Part shown: positions 1 to 8,474 of the stretch, one piece after another
Layout of the letters: each line of letters begins with the position of its first letter
Numbering within the stretch: position 1 is the first letter of the stretch
Origin: Fervidobacterium nodosum Rt17-B1
Lineage (GTDB): Bacteria; Thermotogota; Thermotogae; Thermotogales; Fervidobacteriaceae
DNA length: 64,000 nucleotides
Direction: 5' to 3'
Assembly (NCBI RefSeq): GCF_000017545.1
Contig: NC_009718.1
Span: 248,001-312,000, forward strand
Made by a program: the position numbers and the translations under genes
Notes under the pieces: generated by a model
What the model was told of the DNA's origin: nothing
Database searches by the model: none
The model's input: only the letters and a program-made list of their open reading frames with translations

Positions 1-231
1 AGAACTGGAGAGCACTTTATGGAATTCGCAATCCCTGGTTTTGTTAAAAGGTTCTGCACGCCTAACGCTCTTTTCACGTTGAGAGAATATTTAAACGATT
101 ACGCTTCAGAAGAGACAAAAAGATTGGGTCATGAACTCATAAAGACCGAGCTTGAAAGAGTTAACAATAGGGATTTAGTTGAGAAGTACCTCCAAAGAAT
201 CGATAGTGGTGAGAGAGATGTCAGATTTTAA
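1..231 (+). CDS. hydG: [FeFe]-hydrogenase maturation radical SAM enzyme HydG, C-terminal end (5' partial)
   Basis: The frame is open from base 1 and ends with TAA at 229-231, so only the last 76 residues of HydG are present. HydG cleaves tyrosine to make the CO and cyanide ligands, delivered as an Fe(CO)2CN synthon, for the hydrogenase H-cluster. The tail reads through FAIPGFVKRFCTPNALFT and ends GERDVRF, typical of the HydG C-terminus. The cysteine of RFCTPNA falls where the third ligand of the auxiliary Fe-S cluster is expected, judged from its distance to the end. The gene overlaps the next one by 14 bases, and hydE follows, the same order as in Thermotoga. The radical SAM core lies outside the window. 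Confidence 0.85.
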   Translation, partial: RTGEHFMEFAIPGFVKRFCTPNALFTLREYLNDYASEETKRLGHELIKTELERVNNRDLVEKYLQRIDSGERDVRF

Positions 232-478
232 AACACTCAGTAAGTATCTTGAAGATGTTGCTAAAATGCTTAACACAAAGGTGTGGATATGTGAAAAAAT
301 AGGTCGAAGGTTGTCCTGCATTGCACGAGCAGGTGAAGAAAGTTACAGTGAAGCATATCAAGTTTACGAAGATGATAAATACGTGGTTTTTGCTGAAAGG
401 CAATTAAATAATTCCGAGGAAAGCGAGTTGATAATAGATTTCATCGTTAAGTATTTAAAAGTAGGTGATTGTAAATGA
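218..478 (+). CDS. small conserved protein between hydG and hydE (TM1268-like position)
   Basis: This 86-residue protein is assigned from the ATG at 218, preceded by a GGTGAGAG ribosome site; an upstream in-frame start at 179 would lie deep inside hydG. It overlaps the end of hydG by 14 bases and the start of hydE by ATGA, so it is translationally coupled to both. It has no signal peptide or membrane segment, and a lone cysteine pair is not arranged as a cluster motif. Thermotoga has a small gene in the same position between hydG and hydE. The function is unknown; a role as an accessory factor in H-cluster assembly is inferred only from position. Confidence 0.75.
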   Translation: MSDFKTLSKYLEDVAKMLNTKVWICEKIGRRLSCIARAGEESYSEAYQVYEDDKYVVFAERQLNNSEESELIIDFIVKYLKVGDCK

Positions 479-1524
479 TAGAAATAAAAAAGATACAAAA
501 TGTTGATTTGGATTATCTAACTTATCTCTTGAGTACAGATGAACATAACGAAGAGATATTTAAAGTAGCTGATGAGGTAAGAAGAAAATACGTAGGTACA
601 GAAGTACATCTGAGAGCTATTATTGAATTTTCAAATTACTGTTCACAGCATTGTCTTTACTGTGGTCTGAGGGCTGAGAATAGAAATTTAAATAGGTATA
701 GAATGACGGAGGAAGAAATTTTAGAAAGAGCAAGGTTGATTGCCAAACTTGGTATAAAGACAATAGTGTTGCAGTCTGGAGAGGACCCTTACTATACAAC
801 GGAAAGGATAAGTTACCTTATTACTGAGATAAAAAAGCTCGATGTAGCTATAACTTTGAGCATAGGGGAAAGAGATTTTGAAGAGTACAAAATTTGGAAG
901 GAACTTGGTGCTGATAGATACCTTATGCGTCATGAGACAGCTTCACCAGAATTGTACGCAAAACTCCATCCAGGTGATTCTTTCGAGAATAGAAAAGCAC
1001 ACCTATTTGAGTTGAAAAGACTCGGGTATGAAACGGGAGCAGGCTGTATGGTTGGGCTTCCCGGTCAAACACCTTACGATATGGCTTTAGATTTGGCTTT
1101 TCTCAAAGAATTGGATGCGGATATGATAGGTATTGGACCGTTTATACCAAATCCAGATACACCTCTTGCGAATCAAGGTGGAGGAACATTAAAAGACACT
1201 TTAAAAATGGTGGCACTTGCACGAATTGTAGTACCAACAGCAAATATACCAGCTACAACAGCGTTGGGTTCTATAGACCCGTTTGGTAGGCAAATGGGAT
1301 TAAAGTGTGGAGCGAATGTGATTATGCCGAATTTAACACCGAATCCCTACAGACCAAATTACTCCCTATATCCCGGTAAAATCTGCTTATTTGAAAAAGA
1401 TACCGCCTGCGTCGAGTGTACAAAAGCGATGATTAAAGGTGTGGGACTTGTCGTTGGAGAAGGTTACGGATACAGAAGAAAAATAAATATTGAAGAATAT
1501 AAAATAACAGCTGTTGGTGATTAA
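475..1524 (+). CDS. hydE: [FeFe]-hydrogenase maturation radical SAM enzyme HydE
   Basis: This 349-residue protein is HydE, the radical SAM enzyme that acts after HydG in building the diiron subcluster. The SAM-binding CX3CX2C motif is C56, C60, C63 (CSQHCLYC). A second cysteine set, C304-x7-C312-x2-C315 near the C-terminus, matches the spacing of the auxiliary cluster of Thermotoga maritima HydE. That cluster is not conserved in all HydE proteins, which supports a Thermotogota origin. Length is the family norm. The start overlaps the stop of the upstream gene (ATGA). The last codons and the stop lie inside a 16-bp perfect hairpin that probably ends the transcript. Confidence 0.95.
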   Translation: MIEIKKIQNVDLDYLTYLLSTDEHNEEIFKVADEVRRKYVGTEVHLRAIIEFSNYCSQHCLYCGLRAENRNLNRYRMTEEEILERARLIAKLGIKTIVLQSGEDPYYTTERISYLITEIKKLDVAITLSIGERDFEEYKIWKELGADRYLMRHETASPELYAKLHPGDSFENRKAHLFELKRLGYETGAGCMVGLPGQTPYDMALDLAFLKELDADMIGIGPFIPNPDTPLANQGGGTLKDTLKMVALARIVVPTANIPATTALGSIDPFGRQMGLKCGANVIMPNLTPNPYRPNYSLYPGKICLFEKDTACVECTKAMIKGVGLVVGEGYGYRRKINIEEYKITAVGD

Positions 1525-1540
1525 CACCAACAGCTGTTAT
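1504..1540. terminator. perfect 16-bp hairpin at the convergent hydE / TM1266-type gene junction
   Basis: Arms 1504-1519 and 1525-1540 are perfect inverted repeats with a 5-base loop that contains the hydE stop codon. Downstream on the + strand is only a broken T-rich stretch. The symmetric stem could act for both convergent genes. Confidence 0.75.
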
Positions 1541-1575
1541 AAACCTTTTAAATTTTTTGAGCTTTCGAGATAAAG

Positions 1576-1845
1576 TTAAACTTCTAATTTCATGTATTTT
1601 GCTTGTACTCCATCGATACTGTTTAGTTTTTGGCAGAGTTCTTCGTGTTTTGACTCATCGTCTACGAGTTCTAATATGATAAGTCCAACTGGTGAGCAAT
1701 ACTGACCTGCACCTTCGTGTAATCCAAGACGCGTTTTGATGTAACAACCGTACTCTGTCAAAAGTTTTTGAACTTCCACTGCGGCTTGTTCGCGTTTGTC
1801 AACTAAAATAGCCATAACTGTTCTTACTGTAATATCTTTCGCCAT
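1576..1845 (-). CDS. TM1266-family iron-only hydrogenase system regulator
   Basis: This 89-residue protein belongs to the family named after TM1266 of Thermotoga, usually found beside hydEFG and annotated as a putative iron-only hydrogenase system regulator. The family is ACT/NikR-C-like in fold, with the sequence opening MAKDITVRTVMAILVDKRE and a central GLHEGAGQYC segment. The ATG at 1845 follows AAGGGGGAT; the longer frame to 1863 has no better site. It is convergent with hydE and divergent from the ABC transporter behind it. It has no obvious DNA-binding helix-turn-helix, so its regulatory role rests on the family name and context. It could instead sense or bind a small ligand. Confidence 0.8.
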   Translation of the reverse strand: MAKDITVRTVMAILVDKREQAAVEVQKLLTEYGCYIKTRLGLHEGAGQYCSPVGLIILELVDDESKHEELCQKLNSIDGVQAKYMKLEV

Positions 1846-1890
1846 AGTCCATCCCCCTTTCAAAAGGTTGAAATAGAGTAAATCAATTAA

Positions 1891-1920
1891 ATTATACTAA
1901 ATTTTTCTATACATTGTCAA
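1891..1920 (-). promoter_or_regulatory. sigma-A type promoter of the TM1266-family gene
   Basis: Read on the minus strand, TTGACA at 1920-1915 and TATAAT at 1896-1891 are separated by 18 bases. This places transcription start about 40 bases before the gene at 1845. Confidence 0.65.
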
Positions 1921-1968
1921 GTTTTTCACTAAGTTTAATTAATGTGAGATAAAATGAAATAGATGTAG

Positions 1969-1974
1969 TATAAT
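1969..1974 (+). promoter_or_regulatory. -10 element upstream of the ABC transporter operon
   Basis: A TATAAT lies 40 bases before the first permease codon, in an AT-rich divergent region. No convincing -35 is seen at the right distance, so the promoter is only tentative. Confidence 0.35.
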
Positions 1975-2013
1975 TAATATTAAACGAAACAAAAAAATTT
2001 GGAGTGATTATAA

Positions 2014-2760
2014 ATGCAGAAAAGAATAAATTACTTAATAGGTATAGTTGTTATATTTCTTATTTGGACAATAGCTTCGTATTTTATTAATTCACAACTT
2101 ATACTCCCTGATCCATTAGTGATTTTAAGAACGATGTTGCAAGAACTCTCAAAAGATATACTTTGGAACAGCCTATTTTACACGCTTTTAAAGGTTGTTG
2201 TCGTGCTTTTTCTAACGGTTTTATTTGGTGTTTTTATTGGATTTATTATTGGGCTTAACGAGACTTTGTATGAAATCTTCAGACCATTTGTTCTTTTTAT
2301 CCAAGCTTTTCCGATAATAACTTGGCTTGCTTTGGTTATGTTCATATGGGGAATTGGATGGACAGGTCCGGTAGTTGTTAGTTTCCTATCTTTACTTCCT
2401 CACGCGATACTATCCACAGCTATAGGTATACAAACAACGGATAAACGCTTAATCGAAATGGCTCAGGTGTACAATGTTAAAAGGTCTAAAGTTGTGAAAG
2501 ATATATACCTTGGGTCTATATTGCCACAATTCGTAAGTACAATTCAAGTTGTTATCGGAAATGTTTGGAAGGTTGTCGTTGTTTCGGAATACATGTGCGG
2601 TGATAAGGGTATAGGTGTGCTTATCGCTTGGGCGAGGCAGTCTGTTTCTGTTGAAAAAGTTTACGCTTACACGATGATAATAATTACAATAGGGCTATTT
2701 GTTGAAAACTTTGTTAACGTAGTCACAAAGAAAGCTATTCAAAAATGGAGTATAGCGTGA
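2014..2760 (+). CDS. ABC transporter permease, SsuC/TauC/ThiX type
   Basis: This 248-residue inner-membrane protein has about six hydrophobic segments and the binding-protein-dependent permease pattern, with the cytoplasmic EMAQVYNVKRSKVVKDIYLG loop that contacts the ATPase. It forms the channel of an importer for a small anion or heterocycle (sulfonate, nitrate or thiamine-precursor families share this fold). The start follows GGAGTG. It is the first gene of a three-gene permease / ATPase / binding protein operon. No riboswitch is visible upstream, so thiamine precursors are not specially favoured. The substrate is unknown. Confidence 0.85.
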   Translation: MQKRINYLIGIVVIFLIWTIASYFINSQLILPDPLVILRTMLQELSKDILWNSLFYTLLKVVVVLFLTVLFGVFIGFIIGLNETLYEIFRPFVLFIQAFPIITWLALVMFIWGIGWTGPVVVSFLSLLPHAILSTAIGIQTTDKRLIEMAQVYNVKRSKVVKDIYLGSILPQFVSTIQVVIGNVWKVVVVSEYMCGDKGIGVLIAWARQSVSVEKVYAYTMIIITIGLFVENFVNVVTKKAIQKWSIA

Positions 2761-2793
2761 ACATAGCTTGATATTTTGGTTTGGGGTGATGAT

Positions 2794-3516
2794 GTGCAAG
2801 AAATAAGAGATGAATTAGATGTGATTTTGAGTGTTGAAAATTTGAGTAAATCGTTTGAAAAGTTAAAGGTATTAGAAAATATATCTTTTAACCTTCAAAG
2901 AAATATGTCAATAGCATTTCTTGGACCTTCTGGCTGTGGTAAAACAACTATGATAAGGATTATTGCTAATTTGGAAAAGGATTACGAAGGTAAGATTGAA
3001 AGAAAATATTCGAAGATAGGATACGTCTTTCAAGAACCAAGGTTGATACCATGGAAGAGTGTACTTGAAAATTTGAAATTTGTTTGTGAGGATGAGGAAA
3101 AGATAATGGATGTTCTTAAAGTGATGAAAGTAGACAAGTATGCAGGTTATCTTCCGGCCAAATTAAGTGGTGGTATGAGGCAAAGGGTTAACCTTGCAAG
3201 AGCGTTGGTGACAGAACCAGATATTCTTTTTTTAGATGAGCCGTTTGCGTCGTTAGATATCCATACGAAGATAGATATAATAAACGATTTAAATAAAAGG
3301 CGTGAGGAGAAAAGATATTCAATGATAATTGTTACACATGATATCAAAGAGGCAATGCTTTTAGCTGATAAGATTATTCTTTTGAGTGATAAACCTAGTA
3401 CCATAATTGGTGAGTTCATCACAGCTGGTGTACCAAAAACAATAAGTGACGAAACTTTTCAAAAGATTGAATCAAAGATACTTTCCGAAGTCATTAGGAG
3501 GTGGAGTGCGGTATGA
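2794..3516 (+). CDS. ABC transporter ATP-binding protein, SsuB/TauB type
   Basis: This is the nucleotide-binding subunit of the importer, 240 residues from the GTG at 2794, which sits six bases after GGGGTG; a TTG at 2776 in the same frame has no good site. Walker A is GPSGCGKTT, the Q-loop is in GYVFQEPRLIPW, the signature is LSGGMRQRVNLARAL and Walker B is ILFLDEPFASLD. All the residues needed for ATP hydrolysis are present. It overlaps the binding-protein gene by ATGA (3513-3516). Confidence 0.9.
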   Translation: MQEIRDELDVILSVENLSKSFEKLKVLENISFNLQRNMSIAFLGPSGCGKTTMIRIIANLEKDYEGKIERKYSKIGYVFQEPRLIPWKSVLENLKFVCEDEEKIMDVLKVMKVDKYAGYLPAKLSGGMRQRVNLARALVTEPDILFLDEPFASLDIHTKIDIINDLNKRREEKRYSMIIVTHDIKEAMLLADKIILLSDKPSTIIGEFITAGVPKTISDETFQKIESKILSEVIRRWSAV

Positions 3517-4433
3517 AAAAAGTGTTGTTTGTTAGTATTTTACTTTTATCGGTTTGGATTTATGCGGTAAGTTTTATTAATCCATTTGGTCCAACTATTT
3601 TTCCTGTTGCTGGATTAATAGGTAAAGAAGTTAGGACGGATATATCACTTGATATGAAATTTTGGAAGACATTGGATGAAGCAACAGCTTACATAGTTTC
3701 AAAGAAGGTTAATTTTGCAGCTTTACCTGTGACTTTCGCGGCAAATTTGTACACGAAGGGAATTGATGTCAGACTTGTTGGTGTTTACAGCTGGAGACTT
3801 TTCTATGTTGTAGCATCACCTGATTTCGAATTTAAAGGATACCAGAGCTTGAAGGGTGAAAAAATTTACACGGCACACGGTAGAGGTCAAACAGCGGATG
3901 TTGTTATGAGATACTTACTTGTAAGGAATGGGCTTGAACCAGACAAAGATGTGACATTTGCTTACGCTCAACCTCAGGAGATAGTTTCTTTGTTTAACAG
4001 CGGTAAAGTCAAAGTCGCAGCTATTCCAGAACCATTTGTGACAATGGTACTTTCAAAAGGTAAGATAATATTAGACTTGCAAGATGAGTGGAATAAAGCG
4101 AGTGGAACAAAATATGGAATACCAATCACAGGTATATTTGTTACAGGCAAACTACAGGATTATTCAAACACTGTCAAATTGTTTGAAAAATCGTTTATTG
4201 CAAGTTTGAATTGGTCATACAATAACGTTGATAAAGCCGTTGAAATAACAAGTAAGCAATTGGGCATACCTGTAAACGTATTAAAAACATCTCTCAGCAG
4301 AAGTCAATACAATTACGTACCAGCGAAAAATTGCAAAGATGAGGTACTTACTTACTTGAAAAAGCTCAATGAACTTTACCCAGATGGAATGCCAAAAGTA
4401 CCAGATGAAAATTTCTTTTTCACCGGTAAGTAA
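3513..4433 (+). CDS. ABC transporter substrate-binding protein, NMT1/SsuA-like
   Basis: The 306-residue product begins at the ATG at 3513, after TAGGAGGTG; the track start twelve bases earlier lacks such spacing. The first 18 residues form a signal peptide, so it is exported. The middle resembles the NMT1/ThiY/SsuA binding proteins, with YQSLKGEKIYTAHGRGQTAD and KVAAIPEPFVTMV segments that line the cleft in this fold. It captures the ligand for the permease and ATPase encoded just before it. The ligand cannot be read from the sequence. The operon is inserted between the hydE and hydF parts of the hydrogenase maturation cluster. Confidence 0.8.
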   Translation: MKKVLFVSILLLSVWIYAVSFINPFGPTIFPVAGLIGKEVRTDISLDMKFWKTLDEATAYIVSKKVNFAALPVTFAANLYTKGIDVRLVGVYSWRLFYVVASPDFEFKGYQSLKGEKIYTAHGRGQTADVVMRYLLVRNGLEPDKDVTFAYAQPQEIVSLFNSGKVKVAAIPEPFVTMVLSKGKIILDLQDEWNKASGTKYGIPITGIFVTGKLQDYSNTVKLFEKSFIASLNWSYNNVDKAVEITSKQLGIPVNVLKTSLSRSQYNYVPAKNCKDEVLTYLKKLNELYPDGMPKVPDENFFFTGK

Positions 4434-4472
4434 TTTCTAATTTTACCCAAGAATTTTGTAAGGAGGCACAAA

Positions 4473-5684
4473 ATGTTACCTACAAGCGGTTTTAGAAAAC
4501 ATATCTCCATTGTTGGGCGAAGAAACGTTGGAAAATCTTCATTTATGAATGCATTAACTGGACAGGAAATCTCTATCGTTAGTGATACCCCTGGTACGAC
4601 TACGGACCCAGTTCACAAAGCCATGGAATTATACCCACTTGGTCCTGTGACTTTAATCGATACACCTGGACTTGACGATGTTGGTGAACTTGGTGAGAAA
4701 CGTGTTGAAAAGGCTATAAAAGCATTTTATAAATCAGATGCAGGAATTTTAGTAGTCGATGATTTTCCACATGAATATGAGATGAAAATTAAAAAACTCT
4801 TCGATGAATTGGAAATACCATTCATCGTTGTGGTAAATAAATCTGATATACTTGGTGAAAAAGCAAATGAGATAGCGAAAGAGTATGAAAAGATCTTTTC
4901 TGTTCCGGTGTTTGTTGTAAGTTCTCTGGGGCGTCAAGGCTTTGAAGAGATAGGTAAGACACTGAATAGTATAATTCCAAGCGATGAAGAAATACCATTT
5001 ATTCCGGACTTTATCGAAGGTGGAGACTTGGTTGTACTTGTTGTACCTATCGACTTAGGCGCGCCAAAGGGAAGGTTAATAATGCCTCAAGTTCATGCGA
5101 TAAGGGAAGTACTTGATAAGGAAGCAGTTGCGATAGTTGCTAAAGAGAGAGAACTTAGGTATACTCTTGAAAAACTCAACGAAAAACCTAAGTTGGTTAT
5201 AACCGACTCTCAAGCTGTGATGAAAGTGGATTCTGATGTGCCGGAAGATGTTTACCTCACAACATTTTCTATTTTAGAGTCTCGTTACCGTGGTGATATA
5301 GAGTATTTCGTTGAAAGTGTTTATAAAATAGAAGAACTAAAAGATGGAGATACTGTTATTATAATGGAAGGATGCACACACAGACCACTTACGGAAGATA
5401 TAGGTAGAGTAAAAATCCCAAGATGGCTTGTCAACCATACAGGAGCTAATTTAAATTTCAAAGTCTGGGCTGGTGTTGATATGCCAGAATACGAAGAAGT
5501 AGCAGATGCGAAGCTTGTTATACACTGTGGTGGATGTGTCAATACACGAAATCAGATTATGAGAAGAGTGCGGATGTTCAAAAGACTCGGTATACCTATG
5601 ACAAATTATGGAATTGTAATATCTTACATGCATGGGGTGCTTGAAAGGGTTTTAAAGCCACTGGGAATTGTCGTTGAAAAGTAA
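4473..5684 (+). CDS. hydF: [FeFe]-hydrogenase maturation GTPase HydF
   Basis: HydF is the GTPase scaffold on which the diiron subcluster is assembled before transfer to the hydrogenase. In this 403-residue protein the N-terminal Era-like GTPase domain shows G1 [10 protein letters not shown]3 DTPG (63-66) and G4 NKSD (122-125). The C-terminal cluster domain carries C301, H303, C352 and C355 (CTH and CGGC), the ligand set of Thermotoga HydF almost to the residue. The start follows AAGGAGG. aspA follows after 16 bases, an arrangement also seen in clostridial hyd clusters. Confidence 0.95.
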   Translation: MLPTSGFRKHISIVGRRNVGKSSFMNALTGQEISIVSDTPGTTTDPVHKAMELYPLGPVTLIDTPGLDDVGELGEKRVEKAIKAFYKSDAGILVVDDFPHEYEMKIKKLFDELEIPFIVVVNKSDILGEKANEIAKEYEKIFSVPVFVVSSLGRQGFEEIGKTLNSIIPSDEEIPFIPDFIEGGDLVVLVVPIDLGAPKGRLIMPQVHAIREVLDKEAVAIVAKERELRYTLEKLNEKPKLVITDSQAVMKVDSDVPEDVYLTTFSILESRYRGDIEYFVESVYKIEELKDGDTVIIMEGCTHRPLTEDIGRVKIPRWLVNHTGANLNFKVWAGVDMPEYEEVADAKLVIHCGGCVNTRNQIMRRVRMFKRLGIPMTNYGIVISYMHGVLERVLKPLGIVVEK

Positions 5685-5700
5685 TGAGGGTGATGTGATA

Positions 5701-7080
5701 ATGAATTGTAGAACAGAGAAAGATTATTTAGGTGAATGCCTTATACCTGAAGATGCTTATTATGGTGTTACCACTCAAAGAGCTTTGGAATTATTCCCTT
5801 CTACAGGTGAAATTTTAGATGATAAATTCATTTGGGCATATTTTATGATAAAAAAATCGGCAGCGATTTTAAATAGCCAGCTAGGATATTTGGATAATCA
5901 GATTGCTCAAGCTATACAAAAAGCATGCGATGAATGGGAGAAATTGAAAAGTTATATCGTTGTCGATCCACTATCAGGTGGTGCTGGTACATCGGTAAAC
6001 CTAAACATAAACGAGGTTATAGCTAACAGAGCTACGGAATTATTGGGTGGTAAGAAAGGTGAATACATTGTTAACCCATACAATCATGTAAACCTACACC
6101 AATCGACGAATGACACATTTGTCACAGCTGGGAAGATAGCTGTAATCGTCAGATTAAGAGAATTAGTGGAGGCAGTTATAAAATTACAAGAGAAGATACA
6201 AGAAAAGGAGAAAGAATTTTATTCTATAAGAACAATCGCTCGAACTCAGTTGATGGATGGTGTCCCTATACTTATGGGACAACAATTTGGTGCATGGGCA
6301 GACGCACTTGCACGTGACAGATGGAGATTAAACAAAGTTGAAGAGCGGATTAGAAGTGTAAATATAGGCGGAACAGCTATTGGCACGGGAATAGGCGCAC
6401 CAAAAGAATACGTTTTGAAAATAGTTGACGTATTGAGGCAAGTCACGAACGTCAAAATTGCTAAATCAGAAAATCTAATAGATGCAACTCAAAACCTCGA
6501 TGTGTTTGTTGAAATCCATGGGTTGATAAAGGCACTTGGAGTCAATCTATTCAAAATATCGAATGACATAAGACTTCTTGGGAGTGGACCTAATGCAGCC
6601 ATAGGTGAGCTTGAACTCCCAAAAGTACAAATTGGAAGCTCTATAATGCCAGGAAAAGTCAATCCAGTTATTCCAGAGTACGTTATGCAACTTGTTCTTG
6701 CGGTATTTGGACATGACGAAGCAATTTCTCATGCCACAGCTCAGGGGAATTTGCAGTTGAATCAATTTGCTCCATTAATAGTTCACTATACACTTAAGTC
6801 CATGCAATTTTTATCAAAAGCTTGTAACTCGTTAAGTGATTATATAGCGCAAATAAAAGTTAAGGAAGAAAAGTGCAAAGAACATCTTAAAAAATCAACT
6901 GCAAATTTAACCCCACTGATAAATTATTTTGGGTATGAAAGAGTAGCTGAGAAAATAGTAGAAACAAATTGGGATATAGAAAAGGCAATAGAACTGTTAG
7001 CTAAAGAAGAAGGCATTTCATCTCAGGAACTTGTGAAAAAATTGAATATAGACAAAATGACCGGGCTTGGATATTATTGA
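5701..7080 (+). CDS. aspA: aspartate ammonia-lyase (fumarase/aspartase superfamily)
   Basis: The enzyme splits L-aspartate to fumarate and ammonia in the cytoplasm. The superfamily loop GSSIMPGKVNP is at residues 312-322 and is followed by VIPE, the aspartase form, where class II fumarases usually have TQCE. The N-terminus EDAYYGVTTQRALE also fits. Length is 459 residues from the ATG at 5701, behind GAGGGTGAT; the frame opens at 5668 inside hydF but without a site. Its place directly behind hydF matches other anaerobes, and ammonia is a proposed source of the bridging dithiomethylamine nitrogen, so a supply role is a reasonable inference. Fumarase activity cannot be fully excluded. Confidence 0.85.
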   Translation: MNCRTEKDYLGECLIPEDAYYGVTTQRALELFPSTGEILDDKFIWAYFMIKKSAAILNSQLGYLDNQIAQAIQKACDEWEKLKSYIVVDPLSGGAGTSVNLNINEVIANRATELLGGKKGEYIVNPYNHVNLHQSTNDTFVTAGKIAVIVRLRELVEAVIKLQEKIQEKEKEFYSIRTIARTQLMDGVPILMGQQFGAWADALARDRWRLNKVEERIRSVNIGGTAIGTGIGAPKEYVLKIVDVLRQVTNVKIAKSENLIDATQNLDVFVEIHGLIKALGVNLFKISNDIRLLGSGPNAAIGELELPKVQIGSSIMPGKVNPVIPEYVMQLVLAVFGHDEAISHATAQGNLQLNQFAPLIVHYTLKSMQFLSKACNSLSDYIAQIKVKEEKCKEHLKKSTANLTPLINYFGYERVAEKIVETNWDIEKAIELLAKEEGISSQELVKKLNIDKMTGLGYY

Positions 7081-7155
7081 TTTTAGGTAAATTTTGATTT
7101 ATAATAGCATTGGATTTGAAATTTATATATATAATTGGGATGGTGAAATAAATCA

Positions 7156-8088
7156 ATGATTTCAATGCTTTATACTTTTTTAGCTTCTTTTATATTCACA
7201 CTTATCATTATTCCTTTTTTAATAAAAATAGCCTTTAAATTGAATATCGTTGATAAACCTGATTATAAATTGAAAACCCACGAAAAAGCTACCCCATACT
7301 TAGGTGGGGTAGCTTTTGTTCTTTCTTTCCTGATATTTACGCCATACAGCTTGTTTAGGAAATTGTACATTACGGTATTAAGTTTAATGGGATTGTACGA
7401 TGATATCAAATCAACAAATCCTTGGATAAGGTTAATTGTAGAATTTCTTATAGGATTTTTAGTCTCGACAAGATTTTTGACAAGCCCTGTTGAAATATTT
7501 GTAGCCACGTTTTTTTACGCATTTTTAATTAACTCGGTAAATATGATGGATGGCATGGATGGAATTTGTGCAATAACTTCTGCTATTGCGGCTTTTGGAC
7601 TTATTTGGACCGTTATGTTCCCATACGATAAATTTTATTTAATATCATTGATGGGAGCATTATTAGCTTATCTAATATACAACTTCCCACCTGCGAAAAT
7701 TTTTATGGGTGACATGGGGAGTTACACGATAGGTGCAATTTTAGGAGTTTCGGTGATATCCTCCTTTTCAAAAAGTTTATCCCACACTGTAGCTGCTTTG
7801 ATAATTTTGACTCCATTTTTCTTAGACACATTTACGAGTATGATTAGAAGAATATTGACAGGCAAATCACCATTTTACGGTGACCGCGACCATATTTACG
7901 ATAAATTATACCGCAGATTAAATAGCAAAAGGAAAACTTTCACGGCTATGGCTTTAATAAGCTCTGCATTTTGTTTCTTAGGAATGATTTACATAAAATT
8001 TGAAATAATCTCGGCGCTATTTACGATTGTTTTAATTATCTTTTTAACGTTAAAACTGAAACTTTTGAAGTACGATGAATTAAAATAA
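7156..8088 (+). CDS. MraY/WecA/TagO-family undecaprenyl-phosphate sugar-1-phosphate transferase
   Basis: This 310-residue polytopic membrane protein transfers a sugar-1-phosphate from a UDP-sugar to undecaprenyl phosphate, the first step of a surface glycan. Family motifs are all present: TPYLGG near residue 47, DD of GLYDDIKS, NSVNMMDGMDG, FMGDMGS and the DRDHIYDKL loop. It lacks features that would mark it as the cell-wall MraY and is closer to WecA/TagO, so an exopolysaccharide or secondary polymer role is likelier. About ten hydrophobic segments are visible. An unusual 13-bp hairpin lies inside its 5' coding part. It ends in a strong terminator. Confidence 0.85.
   Translation: MISMLYTFLASFIFTLIIIPFLIKIAFKLNIVDKPDYKLKTHEKATPYLGGVAFVLSFLIFTPYSLFRKLYITVLSLMGLYDDIKSTNPWIRLIVEFLIGFLVSTRFLTSPVEIFVATFFYAFLINSVNMMDGMDGICAITSAIAAFGLIWTVMFPYDKFYLISLMGALLAYLIYNFPPAKIFMGDMGSYTIGAILGVSVISSFSKSLSHTVAALIILTPFFLDTFTSMIRRILTGKSPFYGDRDHIYDKLYRRLNSKRKTFTAMALISSAFCFLGMIYIKFEIISALFTIVLIIFLTLKLKLLKYDELK
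7284..7317 (+). repeat. 13-bp perfect inverted repeat inside the WecA/TagO-type gene
   Basis: Arms 7284-7296 and 7305-7317 are perfect complements around an 8-base loop, with five G-C pairs in the stem core and a TTTTGTTCTTTC tract at its foot. It resembles an intrinsic terminator but lies inside codons for the conserved ATPYLGGVAF segment. Confidence 0.7.
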
Positions 8089-8130
8089 AAAACCCCTAAA
8101 TGGCTTTAATAAACCATTTAGGGGGTTTTT
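8088..8130. terminator. bidirectional intrinsic terminator
   Basis: A-rich arm 8088-8103 pairs with 8114-8130 (one bulged G), closing a 10-base loop and flanked by A and T runs. It serves the + strand transferase gene and the convergent SHOCT gene. Confidence 0.9.
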
Positions 8131-8140
8131 ATATTATTAC

Positions 8141-8401
8141 TCACTTTCCTTCAATTAAACTTTTCAGCTTTCTATATTCTTCTTCTGTTATCTCACCTTT
8201 TGCTAATCTTTCGTTTAAAATATCAAGATGCTTGTCTTTTGGTTGGAAAACCGACAATTTAGAAAAGAATATTTTGTAGACTATATAAACTGCAAGCAAA
8301 AATAGTGCGAACGAAATTATCGGTTTCAGCCATAAGAGCCACGTACCACCCCAAAAACTTGGTCCTATTCCGTAAAATCCGTGACAAAAACCTCTCCACA
8401 T
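8141..8401 (-). CDS. small membrane protein with C-terminal SHOCT domain
   Basis: The 86-residue product starts at the ATG at 8401, preceded by a perfect AAGGAGGTG; a longer frame to 8479 runs into the insertion sequence. It has a glycine/tryptophan-rich N-terminus, one membrane segment at about residues 25-43, a charged linker and a SHOCT motif (LDILNERLAKGEITEEEYRK) at the end. SHOCT modules are thought to help oligomerisation. Only 47 bases separate its start from the left end of the insertion sequence, so its native promoter may have been lost or replaced. Function unknown. Confidence 0.75.
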   Translation of the reverse strand: MWRGFCHGFYGIGPSFWGGTWLLWLKPIISFALFLLAVYIVYKIFFSKLSVFQPKDKHLDILNERLAKGEITEEEYRKLKSLIEGK

Positions 8402-8474
8402 AAATTTCACCTCCTTCTGTTTTTCAAATTCGGCTCTATAATAAATATTGGGGTGGGTAAAAAGGAAAAAATAT

